Source: Wolfiporia cocos (Eukaryota > Basidiomycota > Agaricomycetes > Polyporales > Phaeolaceae). Taken from it: a DNA stretch of 64,000 nt. Of this stretch, positions 11,441-23,063 are shown piece by piece. The notes beneath the pieces were generated by a model, which was given only the letters and a program-made list of their open reading frames with translations, was not told the origin of the DNA and did no database searches. Positions within the stretch are counted from its first letter, which is position 1. Each line of letters opens with the position of its first letter. The translations under genes and the position numbers were made by a program. Where the stretch lies: assembly GCA_029448655.1 (NCBI GenBank), contig JACCLO010000007.1, positions 2,046,001 to 2,110,000 of the forward strand, read 5' to 3'.

Positions 11441-12530
11441 GGATCTGGTGGGCTGACAGGACATACAGACAATGAGGGATTTGTCAGCTGACATCAGCTC
11501 TGCTGGTGTACAAGCCCATTGTACCCATTGGTTGACTGGCTGTTCCAGTTATGGTGACTGAATGGGCTCGTGAGTAAGCATACCAACCATAGGCATCAAA
11601 GTATTTCGCAATGAAACACAACAAAGTGCAATATGCTGGTTGGAGTCAAACCCAATGGTGGGAGAATGGGGGTGTAGGTACATCATTTTAAACCCCAATA
11701 GGGACTAGGTGGTGTGCACAGCACTCTATGCAGCACTCTAGATTTTATTGAGCACTCTAGAGTGCTCAATATAATCTAGGGGGCTGGACAATAACTCTGA
11801 TGATGTGCTGATTACTCTGATGCTGCACAAAAGACCCTATTTTTATGCTGATGACTCTACTTTTGTGCTGATATCGCTAGCGCTGCGCTGCATATTACTA
11901 AATGTACAATCCGGCGGTCATATACCCATGGCATAAGTGCCGGAGTATCATTGTGATAATGTAAGCACAGTCACTTCAGTCCTGTTGGAGCTTCAATATT
12001 ATGCTGTAAGTGGCATCCGGCATTACAATTAAGGCATATACGTTGAGGTCCAGTATCACACTTCGTCATGAGACTCAATATACATTATAATGTTCAGCCG
12101 TAATGGAACAGGCTATAGCTACTGCACCGGGGGGGGGGCACAATGTCAATTCTGTTAGCATATGTGGGTCTCAGTATTCAACCTATTTTTGGCACATGGT
12201 CGTGACGTGTTTGTGACATTCAGCGGGGTCCGCCGGACACCGCCGGACACCAGAATTCCGGTGTTCATGCAAGTCCTGGTTAAGGAATCACATTTGATAG
12301 CGCATTTTGCGGCTAAGATACTCCTTGCTCGTCATGCCAGAATACAAGCTTCTATTAGGGGCTCGCTGTCAGTGAAGATATCTCGTGTGTGTTCAGTATT
12401 GACATAGCACCCCAAACTTGAACGTTACTTCTTACATAGCGCCCAGGCTGTCAGAACTGATGTACTAATGAAGGCACCTTGTTAAGCGGTACAATTTACA
12501 CAAAGTGTCAAGACACTTGATGGAATGGCT
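11441..12530. other. No gene recognised; contains a perfect palindrome
   Basis: Non-coding spacer. It includes a 24-bp perfect palindrome at 11747-11770, centred on CTCTAGAG and extended by partly matching AT flanks. There is also a run of ten G at about 12129 and a duplicated CGCCGGACAC near 12229-12249. No gene is supported. Confidence 0.4.
11747..11770. repeat. 24-bp perfect palindrome
   Basis: ATTGAGCACTCT followed directly by its reverse complement. The flanks (GATTTT and ATAATC) almost continue the symmetry. It could form a cruciform or be a relic of a MITE end. Confidence 0.7.
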
Positions 12531-12665
12531 GTCGTTATATTGACATCCCGAGCAGGCCTGAGAATGTGCCAGGAACCCAATGCATCTATCATCGCTGACA
12601 TTATATTGACATGCCGGGCAGGCCTGAGAACATGCCGTGAACCCACCACATCTATCATTCCTGGT
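12531..12665. repeat. Tandem duplication of ~68 bp
   Basis: Two adjacent copies (about 12531-12598 and 12599-12665) share TTATATTGACAT, GGCAGGCCTGAGAA and CATCTATCAT. On the minus strand one frame reads a Cys-rich repeat (DRCGGFTACSQACPACQYN, then a variant). There is no independent evidence that it is translated. Confidence 0.5.
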
Positions 12666-12779
12666 ATATTCATTCAATAACCGAAGGTAAATAGGCTATG
12701 CAGCCACGGTATATAACATAGCTTGTCGCAGGGGCAATGATGTGCATCGCAATTCCCTGGTTCTCTATCAACACTCCTA

Positions 12780-14544
12780 ATGGCAACTAAAACTGCACGT
12801 ACAGAGGCCGCATCGTATTCGGAGGATGAGCTGCCCGAGTTCTCGCCTATGCCGTGGTGAGTACGTGGACATTCCACTGGCAGATTTTGTGCAACGGTAG
12901 CGCTGAACTATCATGCAGGATGCTGAGTGAGATACGATCAGCCATTCCTGCTCACCTACACGTTCGTCGCACTTGGAAAGGCTTGTTATACCTTGTCCGC
13001 GACGTGACAATGGCCTTCGGATTTTGGAGAAGCGCTCTTTACATTGACTCTTCGTTCACCGACCATCAAATAGTATATGTCCTGACACCTATGGGCGCCA
13101 AGCTCGCTTGTTATGTAGCTTGGATGGTATAGTGAGCTGCTTGTGCTTTCTCTTAAATTGATTGATTCACTAAATGATCCTTGCGCCTAAGTTGGTGGTT
13201 TCAAGGTCTGACATTTACCGGAATCTGGGTTATTGGTCACGAAGTGAGGAAATTTGATTTTCGTATCAGTGCGGGCCTCAATTTGCGCTAGTGTGGTCAC
13301 TGGGCTTTCTCCTCTAACAAATTTCTCTGTGATGCTATTGGATATGTGAGCCTCGCAATTACCAAGGATGCGTGCTGATTGGCTAATAAACTGTAAGACA
13401 TTGCATACCTTCCTCTTGACTCCATATTTTAGCTGGCAAATATCGCATCATCGACATCACAGCAACCATGCATCCATGGAACGCGACGAGGTCTACGTGC
13501 CACACACTCGTAGTGAGCTTGGAATTCCTATGGACGACACAAACAAGATCGATTGGGGCGGAACTTTGGCGATACCCCCATCTACACAATCTGCATGCTA
13601 CTTCGTCAGCAATTTTTAGGGTTTCTGGGCTACCTGCGTACATTACATTCACTGATTTCTCCTTCCCCGATCTGAGTGAAAAGTCAACCAGTGTACAATG
13701 CTTCTGGCCAGCCAAAATACCCGAAATTCACAAATCACTTCAATCGTGCGCATTATACCTCCATCGATATATGCAGTTTTAAAGCTCACATTTTCCGCAG
13801 CAAACGCTGTTCTCTTCAGTAAAAAACAACGGAACGTGGTGTTTCTCTCCGACGTTGGGATTGCAGCTATGATTTGGGCTATCTCTCTTTCTGTATCTAG
13901 ATGGGGTACAGCCGCAGTCATCAAGTTATATATCATTCCTTGGGTCTTGGTCACGCATTGGTCAGTGCGTTAACCAAAAATTGGTCTTCGACACATACTA
14001 AGCCATGTCTACGGCGTCTAGGTTCATAATGATTACATATCTGCACCACACGGACGTGGGAGTTCCTCACTACCGCAACAAGGAGTGGAATTTTCAACGT
14101 GGGGCAGCGGCAACGATCGATCGTGATTTTCTTGGATGGCAGGGAAGGTTCTTCTTACATGACGTAGCGCATTTTCACGTCGTTCACCATTTCTTCCCAA
14201 TGATGCCATTCTGTAATAGTGCTTGTCTCTTTGGGTCAAATGCTCTGGCTGACATCTGCCAACAGATAACGGCTCTGAGGCAACTAAATATCTCGAGGCG
14301 TTCATCGGAGAGCATTATCGGCATTCTACCAAGCCAGTATTCCATGCCCTTTGGGAGTCGTACAATCATTGCCAGTTCGTGGATGATGCAGGTATATGTC
14401 GTGTCATTGGACGATCCGCAAAAATGAGTAACTTGCAACTTATGCATAGGTGACATCGTCTTTTACCGTGACCGCAAGGGTCAAGCTAGATGTCGACCTT
14501 CGGCAATGTACAGGGTTCCGGATGCAACAGTTTCTCCATCGTAG
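12780..14544 (+). CDS. FAD2: Δ12 fatty-acid desaturase (FAD2-like), one frameshift
   Basis: Membrane desaturase that introduces the Δ12 double bond of oleate to make linoleate, normally in the ER. Ten exons: 12780-12856, 12919-13131, 13192-13243, 13292-13345, 13398-13637, 13692-13745, 13801-13960, 14022-14212, 14266-14391 and 14450-14544. All introns are 48-62 bp with GT-AG ends. The splice gives about 420 residues, near the family's usual length. Histidine box I HECGH spans the exon 3/4 junction (about residues 113-117). Box II HHRHH (about 149-153) is followed by [13 protein letters not shown]. Box III HVVHH is near 336-340, after ITYLHHTD and ATIDRD. The C-terminus reads [17 protein letters not shown]. 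The one defect is in exon 5. Between 13550 and 13575 the frame must shift, equivalent to a 1-base deletion, to reach GDTPIYT, and exon 5 is one base short for its phases. It is either a young pseudogene or an assembly indel. The start ATG opens a frame with a typical hydrophilic N-terminus. Confidence 0.88.
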
Positions 14545-15388
14545 CAAGCAGCACCCTAGTAACATAGGGTATACTCTCCATACAGTGACTAAATCGTTAT
14601 GCTGCGTTCGTCTTTGTATACTTTGGAAGTGATGTTCGAAATCTGCAAATACCTAAGCTCAGTTACAGTACTGTGGCAATTCATGTGGTTAGACTGCTGG
14701 AATTCAAAGTTCAGCCACCGGTATTAGTGGGGGAGGACACAGTTGTCAGGCACGGATTAGTGCCAGACATATCGGACGGTATGGACGGCGGGTAGAAGCA
14801 AACGGGACGTGTTTCGGTCATAGAGCTAAAGAGAGGTCGTCAGGACTGAACTGGCGTTGAAGGCACCAAAATGATGATACCTCACAGCGGGAGCTCATGA
14901 TCTTCCCAACAATTTCTACTGATGTACCGACCACTAGAAGCGGCGTTCCTTTGCAGATATCGGCTATGCACCAAGGTCTCGTCAGTACAGCTACGTTGCG
15001 GCTCTGCGAGGGACTTCAGTCAATTATCTTGATCTGCCAACTGCCCCTCGCCAAAGAAATGGCAGTTGCGGGCTAGGTTTGCACGCAGATTACAGCTATT
15101 TCGGAAATTCATGACACAACGCATTTCTCTCGATCGTGTCAACCAATAAGGAAGCTACTATTTAGGGTATGTGCACGTGGCTGTAGCGCGCCGTAGCCTG
15201 TGCTTGTGTCCCAGCTCCGATATGGTCTGTCGACACATCACTCAATGCTTATGCACTAAGGGCAGTACATAACGCAATGCTTGAAGCCGCCTGCATTTAT
15301 TTGCATCTGCAGAGCGAAAAGTCGCGAGAATTACTCACGAAATTTGCTTCGCACACTCAGCTATGGCACATCCCTGTCGCATCAGCAA
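14545..15388. other. Spacer; includes a MULE terminal-repeat relic
   Basis: No gene was recognised. Positions 15008-15095 (AGGGACTTCAGTCAATTATC through GTTTGCACGCAGATTA) match the terminal inverted repeat of the MULE-like element at 45425-46693. This is a solitary end left by another copy. Confidence 0.6.
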
Positions 15389-15396
15389 AGTGCGAG

Positions 15397-16036
15397 TAGT
15401 GATCTGCCAGGCCCGGCCCGGCTCAAAAGCCCCGGCTTTGGCCCGGCTTTGGACGGCCTTGGCTTTTCAAAACCTCAGGCCGGGCCCCCATTGACGGCCC
15501 ACGGCTTGGCCCGGCCCGGCCTGGGGCTTGCCCGGGGCCTGGCACTGTGAGGATGATCATCACTGTAGCCACACAAACTCATAACGTACCTTCTCCAACT
15601 ATGTTCTGACAAAGCCAAGCTCCAGTATCTTCAATAATTAGTGGAGTATAGTGTGAAATCATCATTTCACCGGCATGGTGCTCTGTGGCGCGCCTTCCAA
15701 ATGGGGCATCGTATAGGCGCCCAAAAGTGAGCGACAGGCTTCAGCGCCAAGAATTCAATCCATGGGACTATCCTTTTGCTTGAATTTAGAAATATAGACA
15801 TAATACATTGGAATATGGCATACTGCTACTATATATATCCTTATATCATAGTTACTAGACATTTTATCTGTTAGAGCTTTCAGGCCCGGGGCTCACGGCT
15901 TGGCCCGGCCCGGCTTGAGACACAAGCCGGGCCCTGGGCCGTCTCAAGCCGTGGTGTAGGGCCCGGCCTGGCCCGGCCCAAGTAGGGCTTGGCCCGGCCC
16001 GGCCTATGGCCCAAAGCCGGGCCTGGCACATCACTA
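15397..16036. mobile_element. hAT-type MITE, family 3 (TSD AGTGCGAG)
   Basis: A 640-bp element with ends TAGTGATCTGCCAGGCCC and GGGCCTGGCACATCACTA, and an exact 8-bp duplication AGTGCGAG (15389-15396, 16037-16044). Termini are arrays of GGCCCGGCC, with an AT-rich core at about 15560-15870. No transposase. It has the same layout as families 1 and 2 with a different GC motif. Confidence 0.9.
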
Positions 16037-16136
16037 AGTGCGAGACTGTAGATCTACTAGTATCTACGTAGATATACCAAGCAGGTCCTGTAACTGTAGC
16101 CGGACCGGTATACTCATGTATAACCCCCTTATAGTA

Positions 16137-16275
16137 GCAGGTCCTCGCAATAGCAAGCGCCCAGGGGATGGGTTTCTGCAAGGACCTCACCTGAGGCCCA
16201 TGCTGTTGTGAGGACCTCACCTGAGGGCCTTCGCTACTGCGAGGACCTTAGCTGAGGTCCTTGCTATTGCAGGGA
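16137..16275. repeat. Short minisatellite, ~31-bp unit
   Basis: At least three head-to-tail units contain GAGGACCTCACCTGAGG and CTTGCTATTGC, with a degenerate unit on each side. Each unit is itself partly palindromic (GGACCT...AGGTCC). It lies downstream of the truncated gene at 16600-17180. Confidence 0.6.
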
Positions 16276-16599
16276 CCACACAATAGTGATTCCCTGGGCA
16301 GTCTGCGGGGGGGCCGCTCTAGGGTACCGGTTCCAGGAATGCAGCTCATAGAATATATTAATACACATAGTACAGTGCCAATAAAAGTACGATTTTATTA
16401 GTAGTACACATGCGCACAACACCATCAGAAGAGCCGGCTCCTGAGCAGATGGGGCCACCAAGCACATATCACAGAGCACTGAGGATCAAAGAGTCGAGCA
16501 CAAGACAGCAGCCTGATGGAGCAAAGTAGCAGTGCGTAACCAGAGCCAAAAGTTGCCAGCGAGCCAAAGCAGTCCAAGTATGCCATTGTGCACACCGAT

Positions 16600-17180
16600 C
16601 TAGTCGTCCTCTTCCTCACCATCTTCCTCACCGTCTTCATCTTTGTCCTCGGCATCGGCCTCATCGTCGCCAGTCTCCTCCTCTCCATCCTCTTCCATGA
16701 GCTCGTCTACACCCTCGCCCTGCTCACCGTCAACCTGCTCCTCCACCTGCTCCTCACTGTCAACCTGCGCAGCAACCGCCTCCTCATCTTCGTCGTCGTT
16801 AAAACTTTCAAAGAGCCCCAGCAGTGATTTCCTCCGAAGAGGGATGGGTAGGTCATCACTCTCGGGGTGGGAAGTGGCCTTGGAAGCTTCAGCGAGCCGC
16901 TTGTTGATCCTCTCAATGAGAGACAGTCCCTCGCGCTTGCAAATTTTGACACCGTTCGGTGCGACAGTCTGCATACCCTTGCCATAGACCTCCCTAGATA
17001 GAACAGTTATATTACCATAGAATTAGCACAAGTACTCACTTGTTGAACCAGGCCAGCGTCCGCACACCCCAATCAGCATCCTTCTTGAGCACGTTCAAGA
17101 TGTAATTATAAAATTCTGTGCCGAGGAATGTGCCGTCATTATTGTCCCAGATGTTCCGGGACGTGTATCCGAAGCGAGTC
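16600..17180 (-). pseudogene. Truncated host gene with acidic C-terminal tail
   Basis: Two exons read on the minus strand: 17040-17180 (cut at its 5' end by the LTR at 17181) and 16600-16993. They are joined across a 46-bp intron with GTGAGT donor, a GCTAATTC branch-like site and a CTAG acceptor. The frame is kept across the junction (WFNK to EVYGKG). The conserved-looking part includes FLGTEFYNYILNVLKKDADW and GVRTLAWFN. The last ~50 residues are almost all Glu/Asp (for example EDKDEDGEEDGEEEDD). I do not recognise the family. An acidic tail is common in chromatin- or histone-binding proteins, but that is only a guess. The 5' part of the gene is absent, so it is probably not functional. Confidence 0.6.
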
Positions 17181-17884
17181 TGTTACGGGTCGAATACCCG
17201 TTTGTATATTCAACTCGCGAATATAAATCGTTCTTTTGTGCGTAAGCACATTCGAGGCAAATACTCGTTAGATGCCTTTCAAGCCCTAGGTAAGGTTCCT
17301 AGGAGATCGATTGATATCCAATACGCGTTAGAGGATATAAACTGTTCAAGTGCGAGTCTGATAGAATATAAGACTCGCCTAAGTCCGAGAAGTCAGGGTG
17401 CACTTCGAGGACTTAGTCGTCTGGGTTGCTCGAGCGTGAAATACTAAGCGTAGTTTCCTACATTTGAGAACGAGTATAAGACTTCTTGTTTGTACAACAA
17501 GGTCGAGCTGGAGAGCCTCGACAGTAATACATGAGTTTATATACCACGCTGGGTTTTTGGGGTCGAGTCCATCCCAGATGTCACCGCTACTATCTACGCT
17601 ATAGTACCAAACGTTTGATAGGTATGTAGTGATATATCTGAAACAATAGATAGGAATGATGATGGCGGTTGGACGCCATCTGTCAGTTACGAAACGATAG
17701 AGATGAAACGGTGGCAGAGTTGTATCTGCCAAAGGTAAAACACGTCCTATAAGCTAGTACAACTGGGGATGCGCCCAGTAGAGTCACGAGTAGCCAGGGG
17801 GGTTGGTTGCGCAACAAGTCCCTGTATCGTATTCACCCCATGGTGAGTTCTGCCAGCGTTCGAAAAATCAAAATAACCGTAACA
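17181..17884 (-). repeat. LTR, probable 3' LTR of element A
   Basis: 704 bp, from TGTTACGGGTCG to AACCGTAACA (plus strand). The sequence just right of it reads GGAGGGAGCTGA on the minus strand, a plausible polypurine tract feeding into the LTR start. Its left edge cuts the exon at 17180. It is the same family as 53916-54626 and B's 5' LTR. Confidence 0.8.
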
Positions 17885-18791
17885 TCAGCTCCCTCCTAAG
17901 CATTCGTCATCCTCGACGAATTCCCCAAGCCCCCTCCTTCAGAGAGCCTTGGTGTCCTGTTCATTGTAGATGTCTCCGTTCCCGCTGAGAGACGGGGTCA
18001 TAGGTGTCACGGATCTCCTTGTGATGTCTTATCCCTATGGTTCAAGCTTGTCGCACTAGACTTAGGCTGCAATCCAACTAGGAAGCGGCTTATTCAAGGC
18101 AAACAGGTGGCAAAGAGGTAAAGGGTGGAGAGGAAATAGGGAAAGGGGAAACACCCCCAACACTCATAGTAGAATGCTTAGAATATTGAGTCTAAGGTTT
18201 TAGACCCTAGACCATCTGGTTATATACATATTTGGAAACCTTGTACTACTGGTAGCAATGTCTGCCCTAAATGTAGCTGGTCTGTGCGCATATATCATAA
18301 TTGCCAATAATGGCCTCATAATGGTGTGCTCATGGCTAATCCATGGCTTGGTAAGTGGAAATGCTATTGTTAGCATTTATTAGTAAGTAATGACCTCAGA
18401 ACCACATCATGTGTGATGTCATAGTGGATCTGTGGTCTAGATGATGATATCATATAGCTCTGGCCTCTTTGATATATGTAATACCTGTGGGAGGGGTAAC
18501 TATGTAGATAGGTTTCAGCCCTGTAATTGGACCTGCTACGTATAGGCCTCTAAAGATAGGCCTGATGTCATAGACTGGACCTGTATGGGCCCTGATGTCA
18601 TGATGATGTCAGTGATCTGGACTCTTGATGATGTCATGCCTCAGGAGGCCTTTGATGACTAAGTCCTTAACCAGATAAGATTTTGGGCACCTGACAAGGC
18701 ACCTGTGTTGGTGCCTAGTGCCGCTATCTAATCTAGAAGTTTGGTAGGTCACGTGATCCGATAACTTTTTGGGATGCTGTAGCGCCCTCAG
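17885..18791. other. 3' non-coding part of element A, with an LTR-like remnant
   Basis: No gene was recognised. Positions 18170-18330 repeat the promoter-side pattern seen in many LTRs here (TATATACAT, then GCCCTAAATG, then GGTCTGTGCGC). This suggests another, strongly decayed LTR. No boundaries were found. Confidence 0.4.
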
Positions 18792-19971
18792 TTATAAGGC
18801 TAGTACCCGCATATAGGGGTCTAAAGGGCTAAAATGGGGGTTGCACGAATAAATCTGTGGCAGTAGGAGTTCGCCATACGAAGTGTTGGCGGCATTCATT
18901 CTGTCAATGACCCAGTTGATTGAGCCCACAAGCTCTGCAAATGTAGTCGGGGCAGTCGAGGATCCAGTGGCTAGCGGAGCCACATTGTCGACAGGGTTGT
19001 TCTGGTGAAGGCCTCGCTGGTACCCGTAGGGAAGGGATGTCCCGTAGGTATTCGTTGTGCCGGTATCGCCAATGGTGGGCTGCGCGGTGTAAGTTTTGTG
19101 CCGCCCATGTGGGTAGGGAGGCGGTGTCTCGTTTGTGTTCCCTCGCACCTCGCTCAAACTCCTCGCGGGTAATGCTCTGCACCGATGGAGATCGTCGAAT
19201 AGGCGGTGTGCTATTTGCTCTTCGGTGTGGAGCTGGGGCAGCCCTAGGGCTCTCCTGGCGTGCTGGTGGTTCATGTCTCCCATTGCCTCCCATACCAGGA
19301 ATACGTGGCGTCGGGTCTCTAACTCCTGTTTGGCGGGCTCTCTGAGTCTCGGTAGGCAGTGGAAATAATACTCAATCGCGTTTCATAAAATCAAACAGCC
19401 TTGCAACTCAGCGTCATTTGTCGGTGGTGAAAAAGCGGGCGGGTCGTGGTACGTATTCGGGTCGGTTGGGAGTAACGTGCTCTCGATCCTCGAAGTCATT
19501 GAGTGCGTGTCGTAGTCAGGCCGTTGTGGTGGCGGCCAGTCGGTCGATAAGTCTGTCTGTGAGTAGTTCGAGTCCCTCCCTCTGCGCTCTGATCTGCCCC
19601 TCCATTCGGACGAGGTCCTCAGTGATGTTCTGGTATGAGCTGTAGACGTGGGTGAGGTCCTGTGCGATGTCGAAGAGGGCCGTCCAGCCATCGGCTCGGC
19701 CAGCAAAGGGTCCCTCAGCCCTGTACCAGAGGAGGGTGTGTCTGATCTGCAGGTGCTGGGGGGAGTATCTCCTCGGTGGCGTACCTCTAGGTCGTCCTTC
19801 CCAGCAACCCGCGTCGCTGTGGGGGGTCATGGTGCGGCGAGGTAGTTGGTGGCGAGTCGTCGACATACTATTACTGTTCGCCTTTCGAGTGTCAGGGTTG
19901 TCCTGACTTGCGTCCTGTGGTAATCTTTTATCGATTCCTTGGAGTGCTCCAAATTTCCCTCGTCTTCCCAT
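18792..19971 (-). pseudogene. Extra reading frame downstream of pol, with CCHC knuckle
   Basis: On the same strand as pol and directly after the chromodomain there are protein-like frames separated by frameshifts: 19516-19971 (Arg/Pro-rich start, then an amphipathic stretch DLVRMEGQIRAQREGLELL), 19383-19550, and 18904-19293. The last contains a perfect CX2CX4HX4C zinc knuckle (CRQCGSASHWILDC) followed by CRACGLNQLGH. Standard Gypsy elements end after the integrase/chromodomain, so this is an additional gene of unknown role in the position env occupies in errantiviruses. I see no signal peptide or membrane segment. It could also be a captured or older host gene. Confidence 0.5.
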
Positions 19972-21745
19972 GAGTTATCGGCCGTGGCATAGCCTTTCCA
20001 TTAAGATATTGATGCTTCTTCCCTCTCCATCTGTCAGCGACGATGGCTTCGACTTCATATTCTTCTTGTCCCTTGATAACATCAGGTGGCGGCCACAGAT
20101 AATTGGGTCCGTGCACCCTTGTTTCTTTGAACGGTTTTAGTAAGGTGACATGGAACACTGGGTGTATCTTCCATCTTGTCGGCAATTGTAGCTGGTACAT
20201 CGTGGGCCCCATCTTTTCTGTAATGGTGAAGGGTCCTTCCCTTTTCGGTTCCAGCTTGCTTGATTCGTATGGGATCGTTAGATTTTTTGCATCGAGCCAA
20301 ACCTTGTCCCCTTTTTCGTTTCGGTAGTTCTCTGAGGAAGTGTCCTGCCATTCTTTTTTGGGCTAGTTCGTGTGCGATGAATGCCATCTTTCGCGCCTCC
20401 TTGATCTTTTTGATCCTATCGATTGCTGCTGGGACGTTTCCAATTCTGTCATAGTCTGGGAATCCTCTCGGGACGTATCCTAGGATTATTTCGAGCGGCG
20501 CGGGTCTGGTTTCCGTTCGCCTGGTGTTGTGTGCGAGTTCGACGTCGGATAATCGTTGTACCCATTGAAAGGGGTCGCTCATACAGTATATCCTGAGGTA
20601 GACTTCAATTTGTTGATTCATCCTTTCTGTTTGCCCATCTGACTGTGGGTGATACGCTGTACTTAGTGCTGATTCCGTTCCCTGTAGCTTGCATAATTCC
20701 CTGAAGAGTTTCGATGCGAATTGTGGTCCCCTGTCCGAGATGATCTTTCGGGGGATGCCGTACTGTGAGTATATCTTTTGATGGAATATCTCTGCTGCCC
20801 CTTCGCTTGTGATTGTTTTGTTGCATGGGGTGAGAGAGATTGCCTTGGATAGGCCATGGTCGACGATCACCATCATTGAATCGTACTTTCCGACTTTTGG
20901 CAAGTCGGTGACAAAATCGACTGAACCTTGTGAGAAGGGAAGGGTGTCTTCTCTCGTTGGTATTGGTTGTAAGGGGGGTTTCATCGGATTCCAATCAGGT
21001 TTCATCTGTTGGCAGGTGGCGCAGCCCCTGACATACTCCGCTATCGTTGTTCCCATGTCGGGCCACCAGAAGTGGGCCTTAACTTTTATCATTGTCCCCC
21101 AGATTCCAGGGTGTCCGGCCGGGATCGAATCGTGGTACTTCGAGATGACGTCTCGTCGGAGGTCCTTGTCTCTCAGCACGTACATCCTATCCTTGTAGAG
21201 GAGTACTTCATCTGTTTCTTGCCAGTCATCTGCTTTGGTTCCTGAGGGGAACTCACCTTCGTTTCTTAGTGCTCGGAGAGCCTGTTCCGCAGATTGATCT
21301 CGATCTTTGGCGTTCTTGATCCGATCGATGATCGGGATCTGGATCGCATGTATTACCAGCTCATCTGGGATCATTGTTATTCCTTCGTTGTCCCCTTCAC
21401 TTTCATCAAGGTGGTACAACCTAGAGAGCATGTTGGCCATGACCAACTTCCTTCCAGGGACGTGCTGTAATTTCAGATTGAACTGCGAGAGAAACAGATG
21501 CCATCTCGCTTGTTGTCGGTTTAGGCGCTGTGGGCTTCTCCAGTATGTCAGGTTCTGATGATCACTTCGGATCAAGATCCGATGCGGTGCTCCTTCTAAC
21601 AGGTGCTGCCATTCTTCTAGCGCGCGGACAATTCCGAGTAGTTCGTAATCATAGATTTCATAGTTTCGTTCGGTCGACGTTAGGGATTGTGAGAGATATC
21701 CCACTGGCTGCTCACGCCCCATTTCATCTGTCTGTTTCAGTACTG

Positions 21746-22304
21746 TGACACAGACTTACTGTCTGTGCGACCCCTGGGCTCAGGGGGAACCATACTCGAC
21801 ACCAGTCGAGCCTACAAGGCACCGCGCCAGCGCTGAACGCAGAGGCAACGTGGGATTGGCAAGATCCCTTGTGTACGTCGAGATAGCGGCGGTGGCTCAC
21901 AGACAAGGGCGCAGAGATGTGGGCCCCGGGCCAGCAAGTCACACAGCGTTAAGTAAGAACGGGTTATACACCATTGTCGAGAATCTGAGAGATGGGGTAT
22001 TAACCCACATCTCGTCGTATTATATACATGCTTGTATCTACTACCGAGACCGCCCTAAAGACGTGGTCTGTGCACCGCTATCTAATGGGTCATGTGCTAG
22101 GTAACGAGACATGTAACAATGTGACCATAAGTGACGGTACCTGAGGCGCGCGCTACCCTACAGCGCTAACCAGGCGACCAGGTGACCTGCAATAACTGGG
22201 AGACGCTGGAGGTGGCTACAGCGCAGAGACGCGGCGTACGCCTAGCGCCGCGCGTGCGTCCTATAGCGAGGGAGTCCAAACCTGCATAGAGAAAGTCTGT
22301 GACA
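21746..22304 (-). repeat. TRIM1 3' LTR (559 bp)
   Basis: TGACACAGACTTACTG to AAGTCTGTGACA. It has the same length as its partner and contains the TATATACATG and GCCCTAAAGACGTGGTCTG promoter-side block on the minus strand. Confidence 0.9.
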
Positions 22305-23063
22305 TTACCCCCCCTCTCGAAAAACGTCGTCCCTGACGTTCTACCTATCTTCCTACGACCCTCGCATCCTTGGTTGCTTGTTTGACACACGGCCCATCCT
22401 TTGCAACGTAAGGTGGGGAGCGTCCGTGTGCACGGTCCGTCCGCCGGTGGAGGAGTGAAGAAAACGTCCCCCCATCCCGCAACGTGAGTGAACGAGGCCC
22501 TCCAGAGGTGAGCGGGCCCATCGGAGGTTGTGGTAATGCTTGTTCATTCCGCCTCCTAGGACTGACGCCGACATAGATGGACGTGGCGCACCGACCTCGG
22601 GGTATGTGGTTGGTTTTGTCGGAGAAGTAGTCGGTCGTCGAGGATTGCTTTCTGACCTTTGTGATCGTCGGTGTGGGGTTGGAGACCCTTGCGGGTTCCT
22701 TCGCATACCCACTGATCATCAGTTCTTGGTGATACCCTGCCGCCCAGGGGTAAGTGGCCGGACTGCCCTAGACCTCCACACGCGCGCGCATTCCCTTTGC
22801 AGGGGTGACGGCGGCGGGTCCTCAAACGAGGCTTACGTCGGTTGACCCCTTCTACCTTGCGTTCGAAAGGGGGCGGACTTGCTTGCTCACTCCGCACGGG
22901 TACTTCGCCTGGTGTAACGCTTCGTGGGGGCTCGTAAAACTACGGACCTCTGGCGCTTCTACCAGAGGCTGCCCCGCCGCGTTGCCATGGCACCCTGTAC
23001 GTGGAGAACCCTCGGCCCCAGCGCAGGTGGCGCCGGAGGGGAGGTAAGATATCTCTCAGATTA

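Noticed and set aside
16643..16987. Plus-strand Ser-rich open frame
   Set aside because: It is the antisense of the Glu/Asp-rich tail of the minus-strand gene. Ser runs are the expected complement of GAA/GAC codons, and the minus frame splices to conserved-looking sequence.
17181..17884. Calling this a solo LTR independent of element A
   Set aside because: Its flanks (GAGTC, TCAGC) do not form a duplication, and a polypurine-like tract adjoins it on the internal side. A's 3' LTR is the better reading, though not proven.
22345..22900. Several 100-120 residue frames inside TRIM1
   Set aside because: They overlap in different frames on both strands of a GC-rich sequence with few stop codons by composition. 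None has a recognisable motif.
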